The notes: generated by a model not told the origin, from the sequence alone. A stretch of 64,000 nucleotides of DNA from Flavobacteriales bacterium UBA2669 (GCA_002359215.1 DEMN01000012.1:497645-561644), one strand, 5' to 3'; positions 17,564-27,218 are shown, numbered from the stretch's first letter. Translations and numbers: made by a program.

Positions 17564-18277
17564 TTAGCTACCAAATACTTTTTTCAAAAGGTCAGTTACT
17601 CTTGCAGCAGGGTTTTTTCTAATGTTGGCTTCTTCTTTTTGTATCATTAAAAATAAGCCTTCCATTGCTCTTGTTGTAACGTAATCTTCTAAATCAGGAT
17701 TTTGTTTTTCAATAAAAGGAATTTTGTTATAAGTAGTAATAATTGGATTCCAGTATTTGGTTACTTCCACTTGTTCAATAGCATTTTTTACTATTGGGTT
17801 AAATTTTATTTTTAGCTGGGCAGAAGTTTTTTCCCTTAAATAATTAGTAGCGGCATTGTCTTCTCCTTTTAAAATAGCAAAACCATCAGAAATGCTCATA
17901 TTTCTAATAGCATCAATAAAAATTGGAGCGGCTTCCTTACTTGCAGTTTCGGCAGCTCTGTTAAGCGTTAATACAAAATCGTTTACTTGATTTTCCATGC
18001 CTAATGCTATTACCTTTTCTTTTACTTTAATGGACTCAGGAGGAAAAGGAATAAAAATTTCGGGATTTTTATAAAAGCCATCCATTTTAGAAGTTAGGTC
18101 TGTGGATTTATTTGTCCCAACGGTTAATGCTTCTTTTAAACCTCCAATAACTTCTCCGTTGGTTAATGGAGTTTCGCCAGTGGTTTGTTTGTTTACTTCT
18201 TCTAAAACGTTGGTCATTTCAGCACAGCCTAACACTAAGAATGAAGCTGTTGCAAATACTAATATTTTATTTTTCAT
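17564..18277 (-). CDS. DUF4197 lipoprotein
   Basis: The 237-residue protein has a lipoprotein signal (lipobox LVLGC, Cys18), so it is predicted to be anchored in an envelope membrane. The rest is the DUF4197 domain: IGGLKEALTVGT, DGFYKNPEIFIPFPPES, FVLTLNRAAETASKEAAPIFIDAIRNMS, and AATNYLREKTSAQLKIKFNPIV. The domain is widespread and helical, with no assigned function. The start at 18277 gives the expected signal. It is 29 bases upstream of the Nudix gene on the same strand. Confidence 0.88.
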   Translation of the reverse strand: MKNKILVFATASFLVLGCAEMTNVLEEVNKQTTGETPLTNGEVIGGLKEALTVGTNKSTDLTSKMDGFYKNPEIFIPFPPESIKVKEKVIALGMENQVNDFVLTLNRAAETASKEAAPIFIDAIRNMSISDGFAILKGEDNAATNYLREKTSAQLKIKFNPIVKNAIEQVEVTKYWNPIITTYNKIPFIEKQNPDLEDYVTTRAMEGLFLMIQKEEANIRKNPAARVTDLLKKVFGS

Positions 18278-18345
18278 TTATTTTGTTTTTAATAAGGGTT
18301 TTATACTATCCAAAACTACATATTTTTTTAAGTTGAAAAAATAGA

Positions 18346-19008
18346 TTAAAAAATATATTTTATTCCTAATACAATTTGATCGTGATTGGTTTTGCTGTTA
18401 AAAATATGTGCTGAAGAAATGTGATTAAACCCGGCAGAAAGTGAAAAATGTTGGTGGATAGGTTTTGTTAAATAAAATCCTTGATAAAGATTAAACCCTT
18501 CGTTAATTCCATCGGTAGAATTTTTCTTACTTTCAGCCCAAACTGTTCCTATTAAAAATTCAATGTACCACTGCTTAGTAATAAGGAAGCTAAGTTGAAA
18601 ACCTGCGCCTGTAGTAGCACTTCCTTGGTCGCTTAAATTAAAAAGAGCTACAGGTCTTATCAGAAAAAGTCTATTATTAAATTCTCCTTTATTAGCCGTT
18701 GAGTCATTAAAATTGTTGGCGTAATCTACACTCCATCTAAATGGAAAATAAATAATAGATGAAAATCCGAAGTTATCACCAAAATTATTTTCAAAAGTAA
18801 TTCTATCTCTGTAGGTTGAGCCGTATAAAGCAATGTTTAGTCGGTTGATTTCCATTTGTATTTTGCCTTTATTGCTTTGGGCAACAATATCTCCTGAAAA
18901 AACATAAATGAAAAAGGTTAATATGGTTAATACCGTTTTAATCAAAATTAATTTGAAAGATTTTAAAATGGAAAAAAGTATGGAATTAAAAGTGAAGCTA
19001 ATATCCAA
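18346..19008 (-). CDS. PagL-like lipid A 3-O-deacylase / acyloxyacyl hydrolase family
   Basis: Predicted outer-membrane barrel of 220 residues (or 200 with the alternative start). The C-terminus carries the family's catalytic region, SAGFNHISSAHIF then KYIF at the end; the His-x-Ser pair matches the PagL His/Ser dyad. Twelve residues after the Ser there is Asp rather than the Glu of the Pseudomonas triad, if that spacing holds. The ATG at 19008 overlaps the preceding transporter gene by 46 bases and gives a long N-terminus; a TTG at 18945 would remove the overlap and leave a clean signal peptide ending IVAQ. PagL enzymes remove the 3-linked acyl chain of lipid A, which fits the lipid A genes 2 kb away. 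Confidence 0.7.
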   Translation of the reverse strand: MDISFTFNSILFSILKSFKLILIKTVLTILTFFIYVFSGDIVAQSNKGKIQMEINRLNIALYGSTYRDRITFENNFGDNFGFSSIIYFPFRWSVDYANNFNDSTANKGEFNNRLFLIRPVALFNLSDQGSATTGAGFQLSFLITKQWYIEFLIGTVWAESKKNSTDGINEGFNLYQGFYLTKPIHQHFSLSAGFNHISSAHIFNSKTNHDQIVLGIKYIF

Positions 19009-20756
19009 TAGATAATACTTAAAGGAAGTCCTGTTTTTATAAAATCTCTAAATTTATAAGCTCCAGCACTATATACCATGGTGTTGGTTTGGTAGCCTAT
19101 TGGGGTCATAAAACTTGCTGAAGCACCAAACATAATGGCCATTAAAAATGGTAAAGGGTTTAGTTCTAAATTTGCTGCAGTAACAATGGCTATTGGTGTT
19201 AACAATGCTGCGGTAGCATTGTTAGAAATAAATTCTGTAGTTATAGTAGTTAGTAAGTACAATCCTGAAATAATGGCAACCGGTCCCCAAGCACCTAGGT
19301 TATTAATAATAGTATTGGCTACTTTATAATCTAATCCGGTATTTTTTAATGCAACTCCGAAACTTATTGATCCGGCAAGTAGAAAAATAATTTTCCAATT
19401 AATTGCTTCATACATTTCTTTCATTGAAAGGCATTTTAGTAGAATTAATGTTATTACTCCTGAAATGGTACCTGTCATAATATCTAAAATATTAAACGAA
19501 GCTAAAGCAACTACTATTAAAATAACACTTAGTACAATACCGAATTTTCTCTTGTCAAAATCAATAATATTGTTTTCTGAAAGTAAAACAAAAGGAGCAT
19601 CTTGCTGTGCTTCTTGTTTTTTTAGTTCTTTAATGTAGTGGTTTTTAATTTCGGCAAGAATAACATCTCCCGATTTTAATTTTGTTTTATACACATCTTC
19701 ATTTACCACATCTTCTCGGTGCATGATAGCCAAGGGAATACCTCTAAATCTTCTTCGGAAATCGACATCTTTAAGGGTTTTTCCATCAAAATAAGAGTTA
19801 GAAGTAATAATTAACTCTACTAAAGTAGAATTTTTTTCTTTTAAGTCATTATCACCAATCATTAAAGGCGATTCGCTCATAATTCTAACTTTATCTTTAA
19901 GCGATTTAATTTTATCTATGTTGCATCTAATTTTTAGAATGTCGTTTGCTTGTAAAATAAAATCTCCGGCAGGAAGCATAAAACTTTCTTTATTTCTTCG
20001 TACTTCAATAATGTCAATATCAATTTCTTTTAAAAGAGAAGACTCCATAATAGATTTTCCTACTGATTCGGAGTTGGGTAATAGTTCAATTTCTGTAAGG
20101 TAGTTTCTCATTCCAAATTTTGTCTCTAAATCTTTTTCGTTAATTCTTGTTGGTAACAATTTTATTCCAACTAATAACATATAAATAACTCCAGCAAAAA
20201 GGAGTATTAACCCCATAATCGTCATATCGAACATTTCAATAGGAGGAAGCCCTTCTTTTTCTGCAATTCCAGTTACTAATAAATTGGTTGATGTACCAAT
20301 AAGTGTACAGGTTCCGCCAAAAATAGAAGCAAAAGAAAGTGGAATAAGCATTTTGGTAATGCTATGATTAGAAGCACTTGCAATTTGAATAATAATAGGG
20401 ATAAAAATTGCTACTACAGGGGTATTATTTACAAAAGCAGAGAAAAATGCTATTAACAACATCATTAATCCCATGCCTAAATAGAAGTTTTTTCTAAAAA
20501 TAGAAGAAAGTCTTAAAGCTAATACTTGCAAAGCTCCTGTCTTTAATAGTGCAGCACTTAGTACAAACATAAAAGCAACAGTAATGGTGGCCTTGTTGCT
20601 AAATCCGCTAATGCCTTCTTCTGGAGTGATAATTCCAAATAACACAAAAGCAGCCATAATAAGCAGGGCAACTAAGTCTACTGAAAGTACTTCTGTAATA
20701 AAGAGTATAAAAGCTCCTATAAGTAGAACAATAGTTATAATGGTATTAAAATCCAT
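18963..20756 (-). CDS. SLC13-type anion transporter with two RCK_C (TrkA-C) domains
   Basis: Inner-membrane permease of about 597 residues in the SLC13/CitT (ArsB/NhaD) superfamily. It has two hydrophobic halves (about residues 1-190 and 395-597) around a cytosolic insert of two RCK_C domains (about 205-285 and 290-375). Signatures include FVNNTPVVAIFIPIII in the first half and TEFISNNATAALLTPIAI in the second, the paired N-N-T/A substrate motifs. This architecture is often annotated as a sulfate or citrate permease. The start MDFNTI at 20756 is preferred over an ATG 24 bases earlier. Confidence 0.9.
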   Translation of the reverse strand: MDFNTIITIVLLIGAFILFITEVLSVDLVALLIMAAFVLFGIITPEEGISGFSNKATITVAFMFVLSAALLKTGALQVLALRLSSIFRKNFYLGMGLMMLLIAFFSAFVNNTPVVAIFIPIIIQIASASNHSITKMLIPLSFASIFGGTCTLIGTSTNLLVTGIAEKEGLPPIEMFDMTIMGLILLFAGVIYMLLVGIKLLPTRINEKDLETKFGMRNYLTEIELLPNSESVGKSIMESSLLKEIDIDIIEVRRNKESFMLPAGDFILQANDILKIRCNIDKIKSLKDKVRIMSESPLMIGDNDLKEKNSTLVELIITSNSYFDGKTLKDVDFRRRFRGIPLAIMHREDVVNEDVYKTKLKSGDVILAEIKNHYIKELKKQEAQQDAPFVLLSENNIIDFDKRKFGIVLSVILIVVALASFNILDIMTGTISGVITLILLKCLSMKEMYEAINWKIIFLLAGSISFGVALKNTGLDYKVANTIINNLGAWGPVAIISGLYLLTTITTEFISNNATAALLTPIAIVTAANLELNPLPFLMAIMFGASASFMTPIGYQTNTMVYSAGAYKFRDFIKTGLPLSIIYWILASLLIPYFFPF

Positions 20757-20913
20757 AATTGCATAAAAAATAGAAAACAAAAATACATACTTTGGTGAAT
20801 AAGCCTAAATAAAATAGTTGTATTTTCAATGATTGTGATAAAAATAGAAGTTTATGTGAAAAAAAACCGATAAATCTTATAAATAAAAATTAGTTAAATT
20901 CTGAGTAAACTTG

Positions 20914-20921
20914 TACTTTTG
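20914..20921 (+). promoter_or_regulatory. -7 promoter box of the lpxD operon
   Basis: TACTTTTG matches TAnnTTTG exactly. A TTAG sequence (20890-20893) lies 20 bases upstream, at about the right distance for a degenerate -33 TTG. The lpxD ATG begins only 6 bases after the box, so the transcript would have little or no leader. Confidence 0.55.
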
Positions 20922-20927
20922 GCTTTT

Positions 20928-21956
20928 ATGGAATTTTCAGCAGAACAAATAGCAGGCATACTTAACGGAGAGGTTATAGGTAATTCTCAGGTTAAGGTAA
21001 ACAAATTGTCTAAAATTGAAGAGGGTGAACCTCAATCTATTTCTTTTTTGGCAAACATGGCTTACGAACATTATTTATATACTACGGAAGCTTCCATAGT
21101 TATTATAAATAGAGATTTAAAACTTCAAAAAGCTGTTAAAGAAACATGTACCTTAATAAAAGTAGATAATGCTTACGAATGTTTTGCTAAACTGTTGGAG
21201 ACTTATCAGCAAATGAAAGGTAGTAAAGCAGGAATAGAACAACCATCGTTTATATCTGAATCAGCTAAATTAGGTGAAAACTGTTATGTAGGAGCTTTTG
21301 CTTATATTGGAGAGAATGTTACTATAGGAAATAATGTGAAAGTTTATCCTAACACCTATGTTGGAGACAATACAATAGTAGGGGATAATAGTATTTTGTT
21401 TGCAGGTGTTAAATTGATGGATGAAACTGTAGTAGGAAGAAATTGCATTTTTCATGCGGGAGTAGTGATAGGATCAGATGGTTTTGGTTTTACACCAGGT
21501 GAAAGTAATGTATATAGTAAAGTTCCTCAAATAGGAAATGTAGTTATAGAAGATGATGTAGAAATAGGGGGAAATACAGTAATTGATAGAGCTACAATGG
21601 GTTCTACGGTTATTAGAAGAGGGGTTAAACTCGATAATTTAGTGCACATAGCACATAATGTAGTAATAGGGGAGAACTCAGCAATTGCAGGACAGGTTGG
21701 GATTGCAGGTTCAGCAAAAATTGGTAAAAATTGTATGATGGGTGGACAAGTAGGAGTTGCGGGGCATTTAAATATTGCTGATGGAACTAAAATAGCAGCT
21801 CAATCAGGAATTGGAGCAAATATTAAAGTTGAGGGGACTGTAGTACAAGGTTCTCCGGCCTTTTATATTGGAGATTATAAACGTGCTTATGTAGGTTTTA
21901 AAAAACTGCCTGAAATTTTAGACAGATTAGATAAATTAGAAAAGAATAACCAATAA
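20928..21956 (+). CDS. lpxD: UDP-3-O-(3-hydroxyacyl)glucosamine N-acyltransferase
   Basis: Third enzyme of lipid A synthesis, adding the N-linked hydroxyacyl chain from acyl-ACP. The 342-residue protein has the N-terminal uridine-binding domain (to about residue 100) and then left-handed beta-helix hexapeptide repeats (IGENVTIGNNVKVYPN and similar). The catalytic His region is LDNLVHIAHNVVIGENSAIAG, and GSPAFYIGDYKRAYVGFKKLPE lies near the end. The ATG at 20928 is chosen over an upstream TTG because it gives the normal start (MEFSAEQIAGIL). It heads the operon lpxD - lpxC/fabZ - lpxA - efp. Confidence 0.97.
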   Translation: MEFSAEQIAGILNGEVIGNSQVKVNKLSKIEEGEPQSISFLANMAYEHYLYTTEASIVIINRDLKLQKAVKETCTLIKVDNAYECFAKLLETYQQMKGSKAGIEQPSFISESAKLGENCYVGAFAYIGENVTIGNNVKVYPNTYVGDNTIVGDNSILFAGVKLMDETVVGRNCIFHAGVVIGSDGFGFTPGESNVYSKVPQIGNVVIEDDVEIGGNTVIDRATMGSTVIRRGVKLDNLVHIAHNVVIGENSAIAGQVGIAGSAKIGKNCMMGGQVGVAGHLNIADGTKIAAQSGIGANIKVEGTVVQGSPAFYIGDYKRAYVGFKKLPEILDRLDKLEKNNQ

Positions 21957-22023
21957 TAAAGATTAGCATAAATAGTTTCAAAATAACCTAACTATAAAAT
22001 TGCTAAGCGCTAACTTAATTAGT

Positions 22024-23442
22024 ATGGCAAAACAAAAAACAATAAAAGATTCATTTAAAGTAGTTGGAGTAGGACTACATACAGGTGTAAAAGCAACATT
22101 AACAGTAAATCCAGCACCCGATAATCACGGGTTTAAATTTAAAAGAACTGATGTTGAGGGTCAACCAATAATTCCAGCAGATGCTAACTTGGTGGTAGAC
22201 ACATCAAGAAGTACTACATTAGGCAAAGACGGAGTAAAAGTACACACAACAGAGCATATTTTAGCTGCTTTGTTTGGTTTGGAAATAGATAATGCACTTA
22301 TAGAACTAGATGGTCCTGAAGTTCCAATTATGGATGGAAGTGCTTTTCCTTTTGTAAGTATGATTAATCAAGTAGGTATTGTTGAACAAGCTGCAGAAAA
22401 AGACTATTTTGTTGTTACAGATAACTTAACTTATGAAGATATGGAAAGACATACAGAAATGTTGGCTGTTCCTCAAGATGAGTTTAGGATAACCGTTATG
22501 GTAGATTATAATTCTGTAATATTAGGTACACAGCATGCTCATATGTATCATGCAGGAGAGTTTGTTGAAGAAATTTCTAAGTGTAGAACTTTTGTTTTTT
22601 TAAGAGAATTAGAGGTACTTGCAAAAAATGGTTTGATTAAAGGTGGAGATTTAGATAATGCAATCGTTTTAGTAGATAAACCATTGCCTCAAGAAAAATT
22701 AGATGAAATAGCTGATTTATTAGGAAAACCTCATATTAAAGTGGATAAGGCAGGAGTGTTAAATAACTTAACACTTCATTTTCAAAATGAACCAGCGAGA
22801 CATAAATTGTTAGACATCATAGGAGATTTAGCTTTGGTAGGAAAGCCTATAAAAGGTCATATTTTAGCTGCTCGTCCAGGACATAAAGGTAATGTAGATT
22901 TTGCTAAAATCATTAAACAAGAAATTAAAAAACAGCAGAAAGGAAATGTATTTTTTGATTTAACAAAAGAGCCTGTTTACGATATCAATCAAATTACTAA
23001 ACTATTACCTCATAGATATCCATTTTTATTGGTTGATAAAATAATAGAAATGGATGAAAATAGTATTGTGGGGGTAAAAAACATCACCTTAAACGAACCG
23101 CAATTTACAGGTCATTTTCCAAATAACCCGGTAATGCCTGGAGTTCTTCAAGTTGAAGCAATGGCCCAAGCAGGCGGTATCTTAGTGCTTAGCCAAGTTC
23201 CAGATCCGGAAAACTATATGACTTATTTTATGAAAATTGATGGTGTGAAATTTAAAAGAAAAGTAATTCCAGGTGATACACTTGTTTTTAAATTGGAATT
23301 ATTATCTCCTATAAGAAGAGGAATAGTTCATATGAGTGGAAAAGGATATGTTAATGGTCAGTTAGCAATAGAAGCAGAATTAATGGCTCAAATTGTTAAA
23401 GAAAAAACAGAAGAAAAGGCAACAGTAGCATCACATCAATAA
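22024..23442 (+). CDS. lpxC-fabZ: Bifunctional UDP-3-O-acyl-GlcNAc deacetylase / 3-hydroxyacyl-ACP dehydratase
   Basis: Fusion of 472 residues typical of Bacteroidota. LpxC (about 1-305) deacetylates the lipid A precursor with zinc. His78 in HTTEHILAAL and the pair in RHKLLDIIGDL correspond to the zinc ligands, and GHILAARPGH follows. FabZ (about 320-460) dehydrates 3-hydroxyacyl-ACP; it has LLPHRYPFLLVDKI, the catalytic His in FTGHFPNNPVMPG, and the Glu in VEAMAQAGG. The fusion couples the use of hydroxyacyl-ACP for lipid A and for membrane fatty acids. The ATG at 22024 is used rather than a TTG 24 bases upstream. Confidence 0.97.
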   Translation: MAKQKTIKDSFKVVGVGLHTGVKATLTVNPAPDNHGFKFKRTDVEGQPIIPADANLVVDTSRSTTLGKDGVKVHTTEHILAALFGLEIDNALIELDGPEVPIMDGSAFPFVSMINQVGIVEQAAEKDYFVVTDNLTYEDMERHTEMLAVPQDEFRITVMVDYNSVILGTQHAHMYHAGEFVEEISKCRTFVFLRELEVLAKNGLIKGGDLDNAIVLVDKPLPQEKLDEIADLLGKPHIKVDKAGVLNNLTLHFQNEPARHKLLDIIGDLALVGKPIKGHILAARPGHKGNVDFAKIIKQEIKKQQKGNVFFDLTKEPVYDINQITKLLPHRYPFLLVDKIIEMDENSIVGVKNITLNEPQFTGHFPNNPVMPGVLQVEAMAQAGGILVLSQVPDPENYMTYFMKIDGVKFKRKVIPGDTLVFKLELLSPIRRGIVHMSGKGYVNGQLAIEAELMAQIVKEKTEEKATVASHQ

Positions 23443-23486
23443 AAAATACTAATTTCGCTGTTGCAAAAACAAAAACTATTTATTGA

Positions 23487-24272
23487 ATGGAAAAATATCC
23501 AATGACAAATATTCATCCTAATGCAAAAATTGCTGATGATGTAAAAATTGATGCATTTACTACTATATATGATAATGTTGAGATAGGTGAAGGAACTTGG
23601 ATAGGTTCTAATGTTACCATTTTTAGTGGGGCAAGAATTGGAAAAAATTGTAAGATTTTTCCTGGAGCTGTAATTTCAGCAATTCCTCAAGATTTAAAAT
23701 TTGATAATGAAGATACCACTGCCGAAATTGGAGATGGAACTATTATTAGAGAATGTGTAACTATTAACAGAGGAACAAAAGATAGAAATAAAACAGTAGT
23801 GGGTAAAAATTGTTTATTGATGGCTTATGTACATGTTGCTCATGACTGCATAGTTGGAGATAATTGCATATTGGCAAATTGCGTAAACCTTGCAGGACAT
23901 GTTGTTTTAGGTGATTTTGTAATTATTGAAGGAGTTGCGGGCGTGCAACAATTTGTTCATATTGGAGAACATGCATTTATTGCTTCAGGGGCAAATGCCA
24001 GAAAAAATGTACCTCCTTATGTAAAAGCAGCCAGAGACCCATTAACTTATGCAGGTGTAAACTCCGTAGGATTAAGAAGAAGAGGCTTTTCTACAGATGT
24101 AATACTTCAAATAGAAGATATTTATCGTTCACTTTATGTGAGAGGTTTAAATGTTACTAATGCTGTTAGAGTAATAGAACAAGAAGCACCAAAATCAAAA
24201 GAAAAAGATATCATTTTAAAATTTATTGAAGAATCTTCTGCGAAGGGAATTATAAGAGGACCTATTGTATAA
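23487..24272 (+). CDS. lpxA: Acyl-ACP--UDP-N-acetylglucosamine O-acyltransferase
   Basis: First enzyme of lipid A synthesis, a trimeric left-handed beta-helix protein of 261 residues. It shows many hexapeptide repeats, the catalytic-loop region LLMAYVHVAHDCIVGDNCILAN, and the C-terminal helical part with YAGVNSVGLRRRGFS. The ATG at 23487 or one 15 bases later (MTNIHPNAKI) could be the start. The order downstream of lpxC/fabZ and upstream of efp is conserved in this phylum. Confidence 0.97.
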   Translation: MEKYPMTNIHPNAKIADDVKIDAFTTIYDNVEIGEGTWIGSNVTIFSGARIGKNCKIFPGAVISAIPQDLKFDNEDTTAEIGDGTIIRECVTINRGTKDRNKTVVGKNCLLMAYVHVAHDCIVGDNCILANCVNLAGHVVLGDFVIIEGVAGVQQFVHIGEHAFIASGANARKNVPPYVKAARDPLTYAGVNSVGLRRRGFSTDVILQIEDIYRSLYVRGLNVTNAVRVIEQEAPKSKEKDIILKFIEESSAKGIIRGPIV

Positions 24273-24302
24273 ATTCGATAAGAAATAATTAAAAAATAAG
24301 AA

Positions 24303-24869
24303 ATGGCAACTACAGCAGATATTAAAAATGGATTATGCATAAAGTACAATGATAGTTTATATACTATTGTTGAATTTCAGCATGTGAAGCCAGGTAAAGG
24401 GCCGGCTTTTGTGAGAACAAAATTAAAAAACCTAACATCAGGAAAAGTAATTGATAATACTTTTTCTGCCGGACATAAAATTGAACCAGTTAGAGTTGAA
24501 AGAAGAAAATATCAGTTTTTATATAAAGAAGGAGAGGCTTATCATTTTATGAATGATGAAACGTATGAACAAACTTTTATTTCTGAAGAACTAATTAATG
24601 CACCTCAATTTTTAAAAGAAGGAGATTTTGTAGAAATCGTTTTTCATGCAGAAGAAGAAAAACCTTTATTATGTGAATTACCTGCATCTATTGTTTTAGA
24701 GGTAACCTATACTGAACCTGGAGAGAAAGGAAATACAGCAACTAATGCATTTAAACCAGCAACTGTTGAGACTGGTGCTGAAGTAAGAGTTCCGTTGTTT
24801 ATCAATATCGGAGACCATATAAAAATTAGCACCACAGATGGTTCTTACTCAGAAAGAGTAAAGGTTTAA
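24303..24869 (+). CDS. efp: Translation elongation factor P
   Basis: The 188-residue three-domain EF-P rescues ribosomes stalled on polyproline. The tip loop reads VKPGKGPAF with Lys at position 32, the residue that is modified in lysine-type EF-Ps. No modification enzyme gene (epmA/epmB) is in the window. The rest is canonical, ending GDHIKISTTDGSYSERV. It follows lpxA by 30 bases and closes the lipid A operon. Confidence 0.97.
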   Translation: MATTADIKNGLCIKYNDSLYTIVEFQHVKPGKGPAFVRTKLKNLTSGKVIDNTFSAGHKIEPVRVERRKYQFLYKEGEAYHFMNDETYEQTFISEELINAPQFLKEGDFVEIVFHAEEEKPLLCELPASIVLEVTYTEPGEKGNTATNAFKPATVETGAEVRVPLFINIGDHIKISTTDGSYSERVKV

Positions 24870-24953
24870 GAAAAAATTACATATAACTATATTATAATCA
24901 ATAATTAACAAAAAGGAGCAACTTTGTTCCTTTTTGTATTAAAAAATCAACTC

Positions 24954-27137
24954 ATGAAAAAAATAGTCTTATTACTTTTAACATTCATCACCTTATTTCA
25001 GATTAGAGTTAAAGCCGATGAAGGTATGTGGTTACCTCTTTTTATAGAAAGATTAAACCATGTGGACATGCAAAATTGTGGATTACAACTTACTGCAGAA
25101 GAAATTTATTCTGTAAATAATTCTTCTTTAAAAGATGCTGTGGTGGCTCTTGGTGGTGGTTTTTGTACAGGAGAAATAATTTCTAATCAAGGATTAATGC
25201 TCACGAACCATCACTGTGGTTATGGCGTTATTCAAGAAAAAAGTTCTACAGAACATGATTATTTAACAGATGGTTTTTGGGCTATGACCAAAGCACAAGA
25301 ATTACCTGCTGGATTTGGTGTTTGGTTTTTAGATAGAATGGATGATGTAACAACTATTGTTTTAAAGGATGTGACAGATGAGATGGACGAAACAGAAAGA
25401 AGTAAAACCATTTCTGCGGCAATAAAAGCGTTGGTTGATAAAGAAGCTGAGGGAAAAGATAAAGAAACTTATAAAGTTCAGGTAAAATCATTTTACCATG
25501 GAAATGAATATTATATGTTTAAATATAATATTTTTAATGATGTTCGTTTAGTAGGAGCACCTCCAAGTTCTATTGGTAAATTTGGTGGAGATACTGATAA
25601 CTGGATGTGGCCTCGACATACAGGTGATTTTACCTTATTTAGAGTTTATGCTAATGAAAATAATGAGCCTGCTGACTACGCTGAAACAAACAAACCATAC
25701 CAACCAAAACATCATCTACCTGTTTCTTTAGAAGGAATTAAAGATGGAGATTATGCTATGGTTATGGGGTACCCGGGAAGTACTGACAGGTATTTAACTT
25801 CTTATGGTGTTGAGGAAGCTGTAAAAGTAGAGCAACCAGAAAGAGTTAAAATTAGAAGAGCGAAGTTAGATATTATGGAAGAAGGAATGAGCAAAGATCA
25901 AAAAGTAAGAATTCAATATGCTTCTAAATTTGCTAGTACAAGTAATTATTGGAAGTACTTTAAAGGACAAAGCCAGCAGTTAGTGAAAAACAAAGTAAAA
26001 CAAAAGAAAGAAGCTTTAGAGAAAAAATATATTGATTGGGCAAGTGAAAATGCTGAAAGAAAAGTAAAATATGCTAATGCATTAGAGTTGGTAAAAAATG
26101 CTTACGACCAAGGAGCAAAATATACTTTACCTAAAGTTTATTTTCAAGAAGCAGTTTTTCAAGGACCAGATATCTTTGGATATGTGATGTCAAATTTTGC
26201 ATTCCGTTCTAGTATGCAAGCTGCCATAACAGCAAATAGTTCAGAAAAAATGGAAGAAGCTAAAAAACAGATTTTAGAAGACTTAGAAGGAGATTTTAAA
26301 AACTATAATGCCGAAATAGATCAAAAATTATTGGCTAAAATGTTGACTATGTTTTACAATAATGTAGATGAGGAATTTCATCCTGAAACATTAACGGAAA
26401 TAGCTAAAAAATATAAGAATGACTTTAATAAGTTTGCGGCAGATTATTTTAAAAAATCACCTTTTACATCAGAACAAAGAGTGCAAGATTATTTAGCTAA
26501 ATTCAATGCTAAAAAACTGCAAAAAGATCCTATCTATAATTTAATGAATGAGTTTATTAATATCTACATTCAACAAATTAGTGGTGGTCAAAATCAAATT
26601 GCTCAAGAAAAAGCAAAAGGGATGAGGTTATTTGTTGATGGTGTTAGACAAATGAATAAAGATAAAAAATATGCTCCTGATGCTAATTCAACTATGAGAG
26701 TCTCTTATGGAAATGTATTATCTTATGAGCCTACTGATGCTGTTACTTATCATTTTCATACTACTCTAGAAGGAGTAATGCAAAAAGAAGTAATAACAGA
26801 TAATAAGAACCATGAATTTTATGTGCCAGAAAAATTAAAAGAATTATACAATAAAAAAGATTATGGACAATATGCCAACGAAGATGGTGAGTTGCCTGTA
26901 GGTTTTTTATCTAATAATGATATTACAGGGGGAAATTCAGGTAGTCCGGTAATTAATGGTAAAGGACACTTAATAGGAACAGCATTTGATGGTAACTGGG
27001 AAGCAATGAGTGGCGACATTTATTTTGAACCAAACATTCAACGTACTATTTCTGTAGATATTCGATACACATTATTTATTATTGATAAATATGCTGGAGC
27101 TAAGCATCTTGTTAACGAAATGACGTTAATAAAATAA
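24954..27137 (+). CDS. S46 family dipeptidyl-peptidase, DPP7 type
   Basis: Periplasmic serine exopeptidase of 727 residues that releases dipeptides. The signal peptide ends near VKA (residue 22), followed by DEGMW. The catalytic His is in LMLTNHHCGYG and the catalytic Ser in TGGNSGSPVING. After the Ser, the specificity position reads FDGNWEAMSGD: a Gly, as in DPP7 (hydrophobic P1), rather than the Arg of Asp/Glu-specific DPP11. The ATG at 24954 is used; a TTG 30 bases earlier would only lengthen the signal peptide. These peptidases feed amino-acid use in Bacteroidota. Confidence 0.95.
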   Translation: MKKIVLLLLTFITLFQIRVKADEGMWLPLFIERLNHVDMQNCGLQLTAEEIYSVNNSSLKDAVVALGGGFCTGEIISNQGLMLTNHHCGYGVIQEKSSTEHDYLTDGFWAMTKAQELPAGFGVWFLDRMDDVTTIVLKDVTDEMDETERSKTISAAIKALVDKEAEGKDKETYKVQVKSFYHGNEYYMFKYNIFNDVRLVGAPPSSIGKFGGDTDNWMWPRHTGDFTLFRVYANENNEPADYAETNKPYQPKHHLPVSLEGIKDGDYAMVMGYPGSTDRYLTSYGVEEAVKVEQPERVKIRRAKLDIMEEGMSKDQKVRIQYASKFASTSNYWKYFKGQSQQLVKNKVKQKKEALEKKYIDWASENAERKVKYANALELVKNAYDQGAKYTLPKVYFQEAVFQGPDIFGYVMSNFAFRSSMQAAITANSSEKMEEAKKQILEDLEGDFKNYNAEIDQKLLAKMLTMFYNNVDEEFHPETLTEIAKKYKNDFNKFAADYFKKSPFTSEQRVQDYLAKFNAKKLQKDPIYNLMNEFINIYIQQISGGQNQIAQEKAKGMRLFVDGVRQMNKDKKYAPDANSTMRVSYGNVLSYEPTDAVTYHFHTTLEGVMQKEVITDNKNHEFYVPEKLKELYNKKDYGQYANEDGELPVGFLSNNDITGGNSGSPVINGKGHLIGTAFDGNWEAMSGDIYFEPNIQRTISVDIRYTLFIIDKYAGAKHLVNEMTLIK

Positions 27138-27218
27138 GTTTTTTTTTTAGGTTATTATAATTTAATAAACTATAATTGTACTGTTAATTATTATAATATA
27201 AACTAAAAATTAAAAATT

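Noticed and set aside
16279..18300. preQ1 riboswitch controlling the queuosine-precursor transporter.
   Set aside because: The gene is internal to a unit with 8-base spacing, and no conserved aptamer sequence is seen ahead of the unit.
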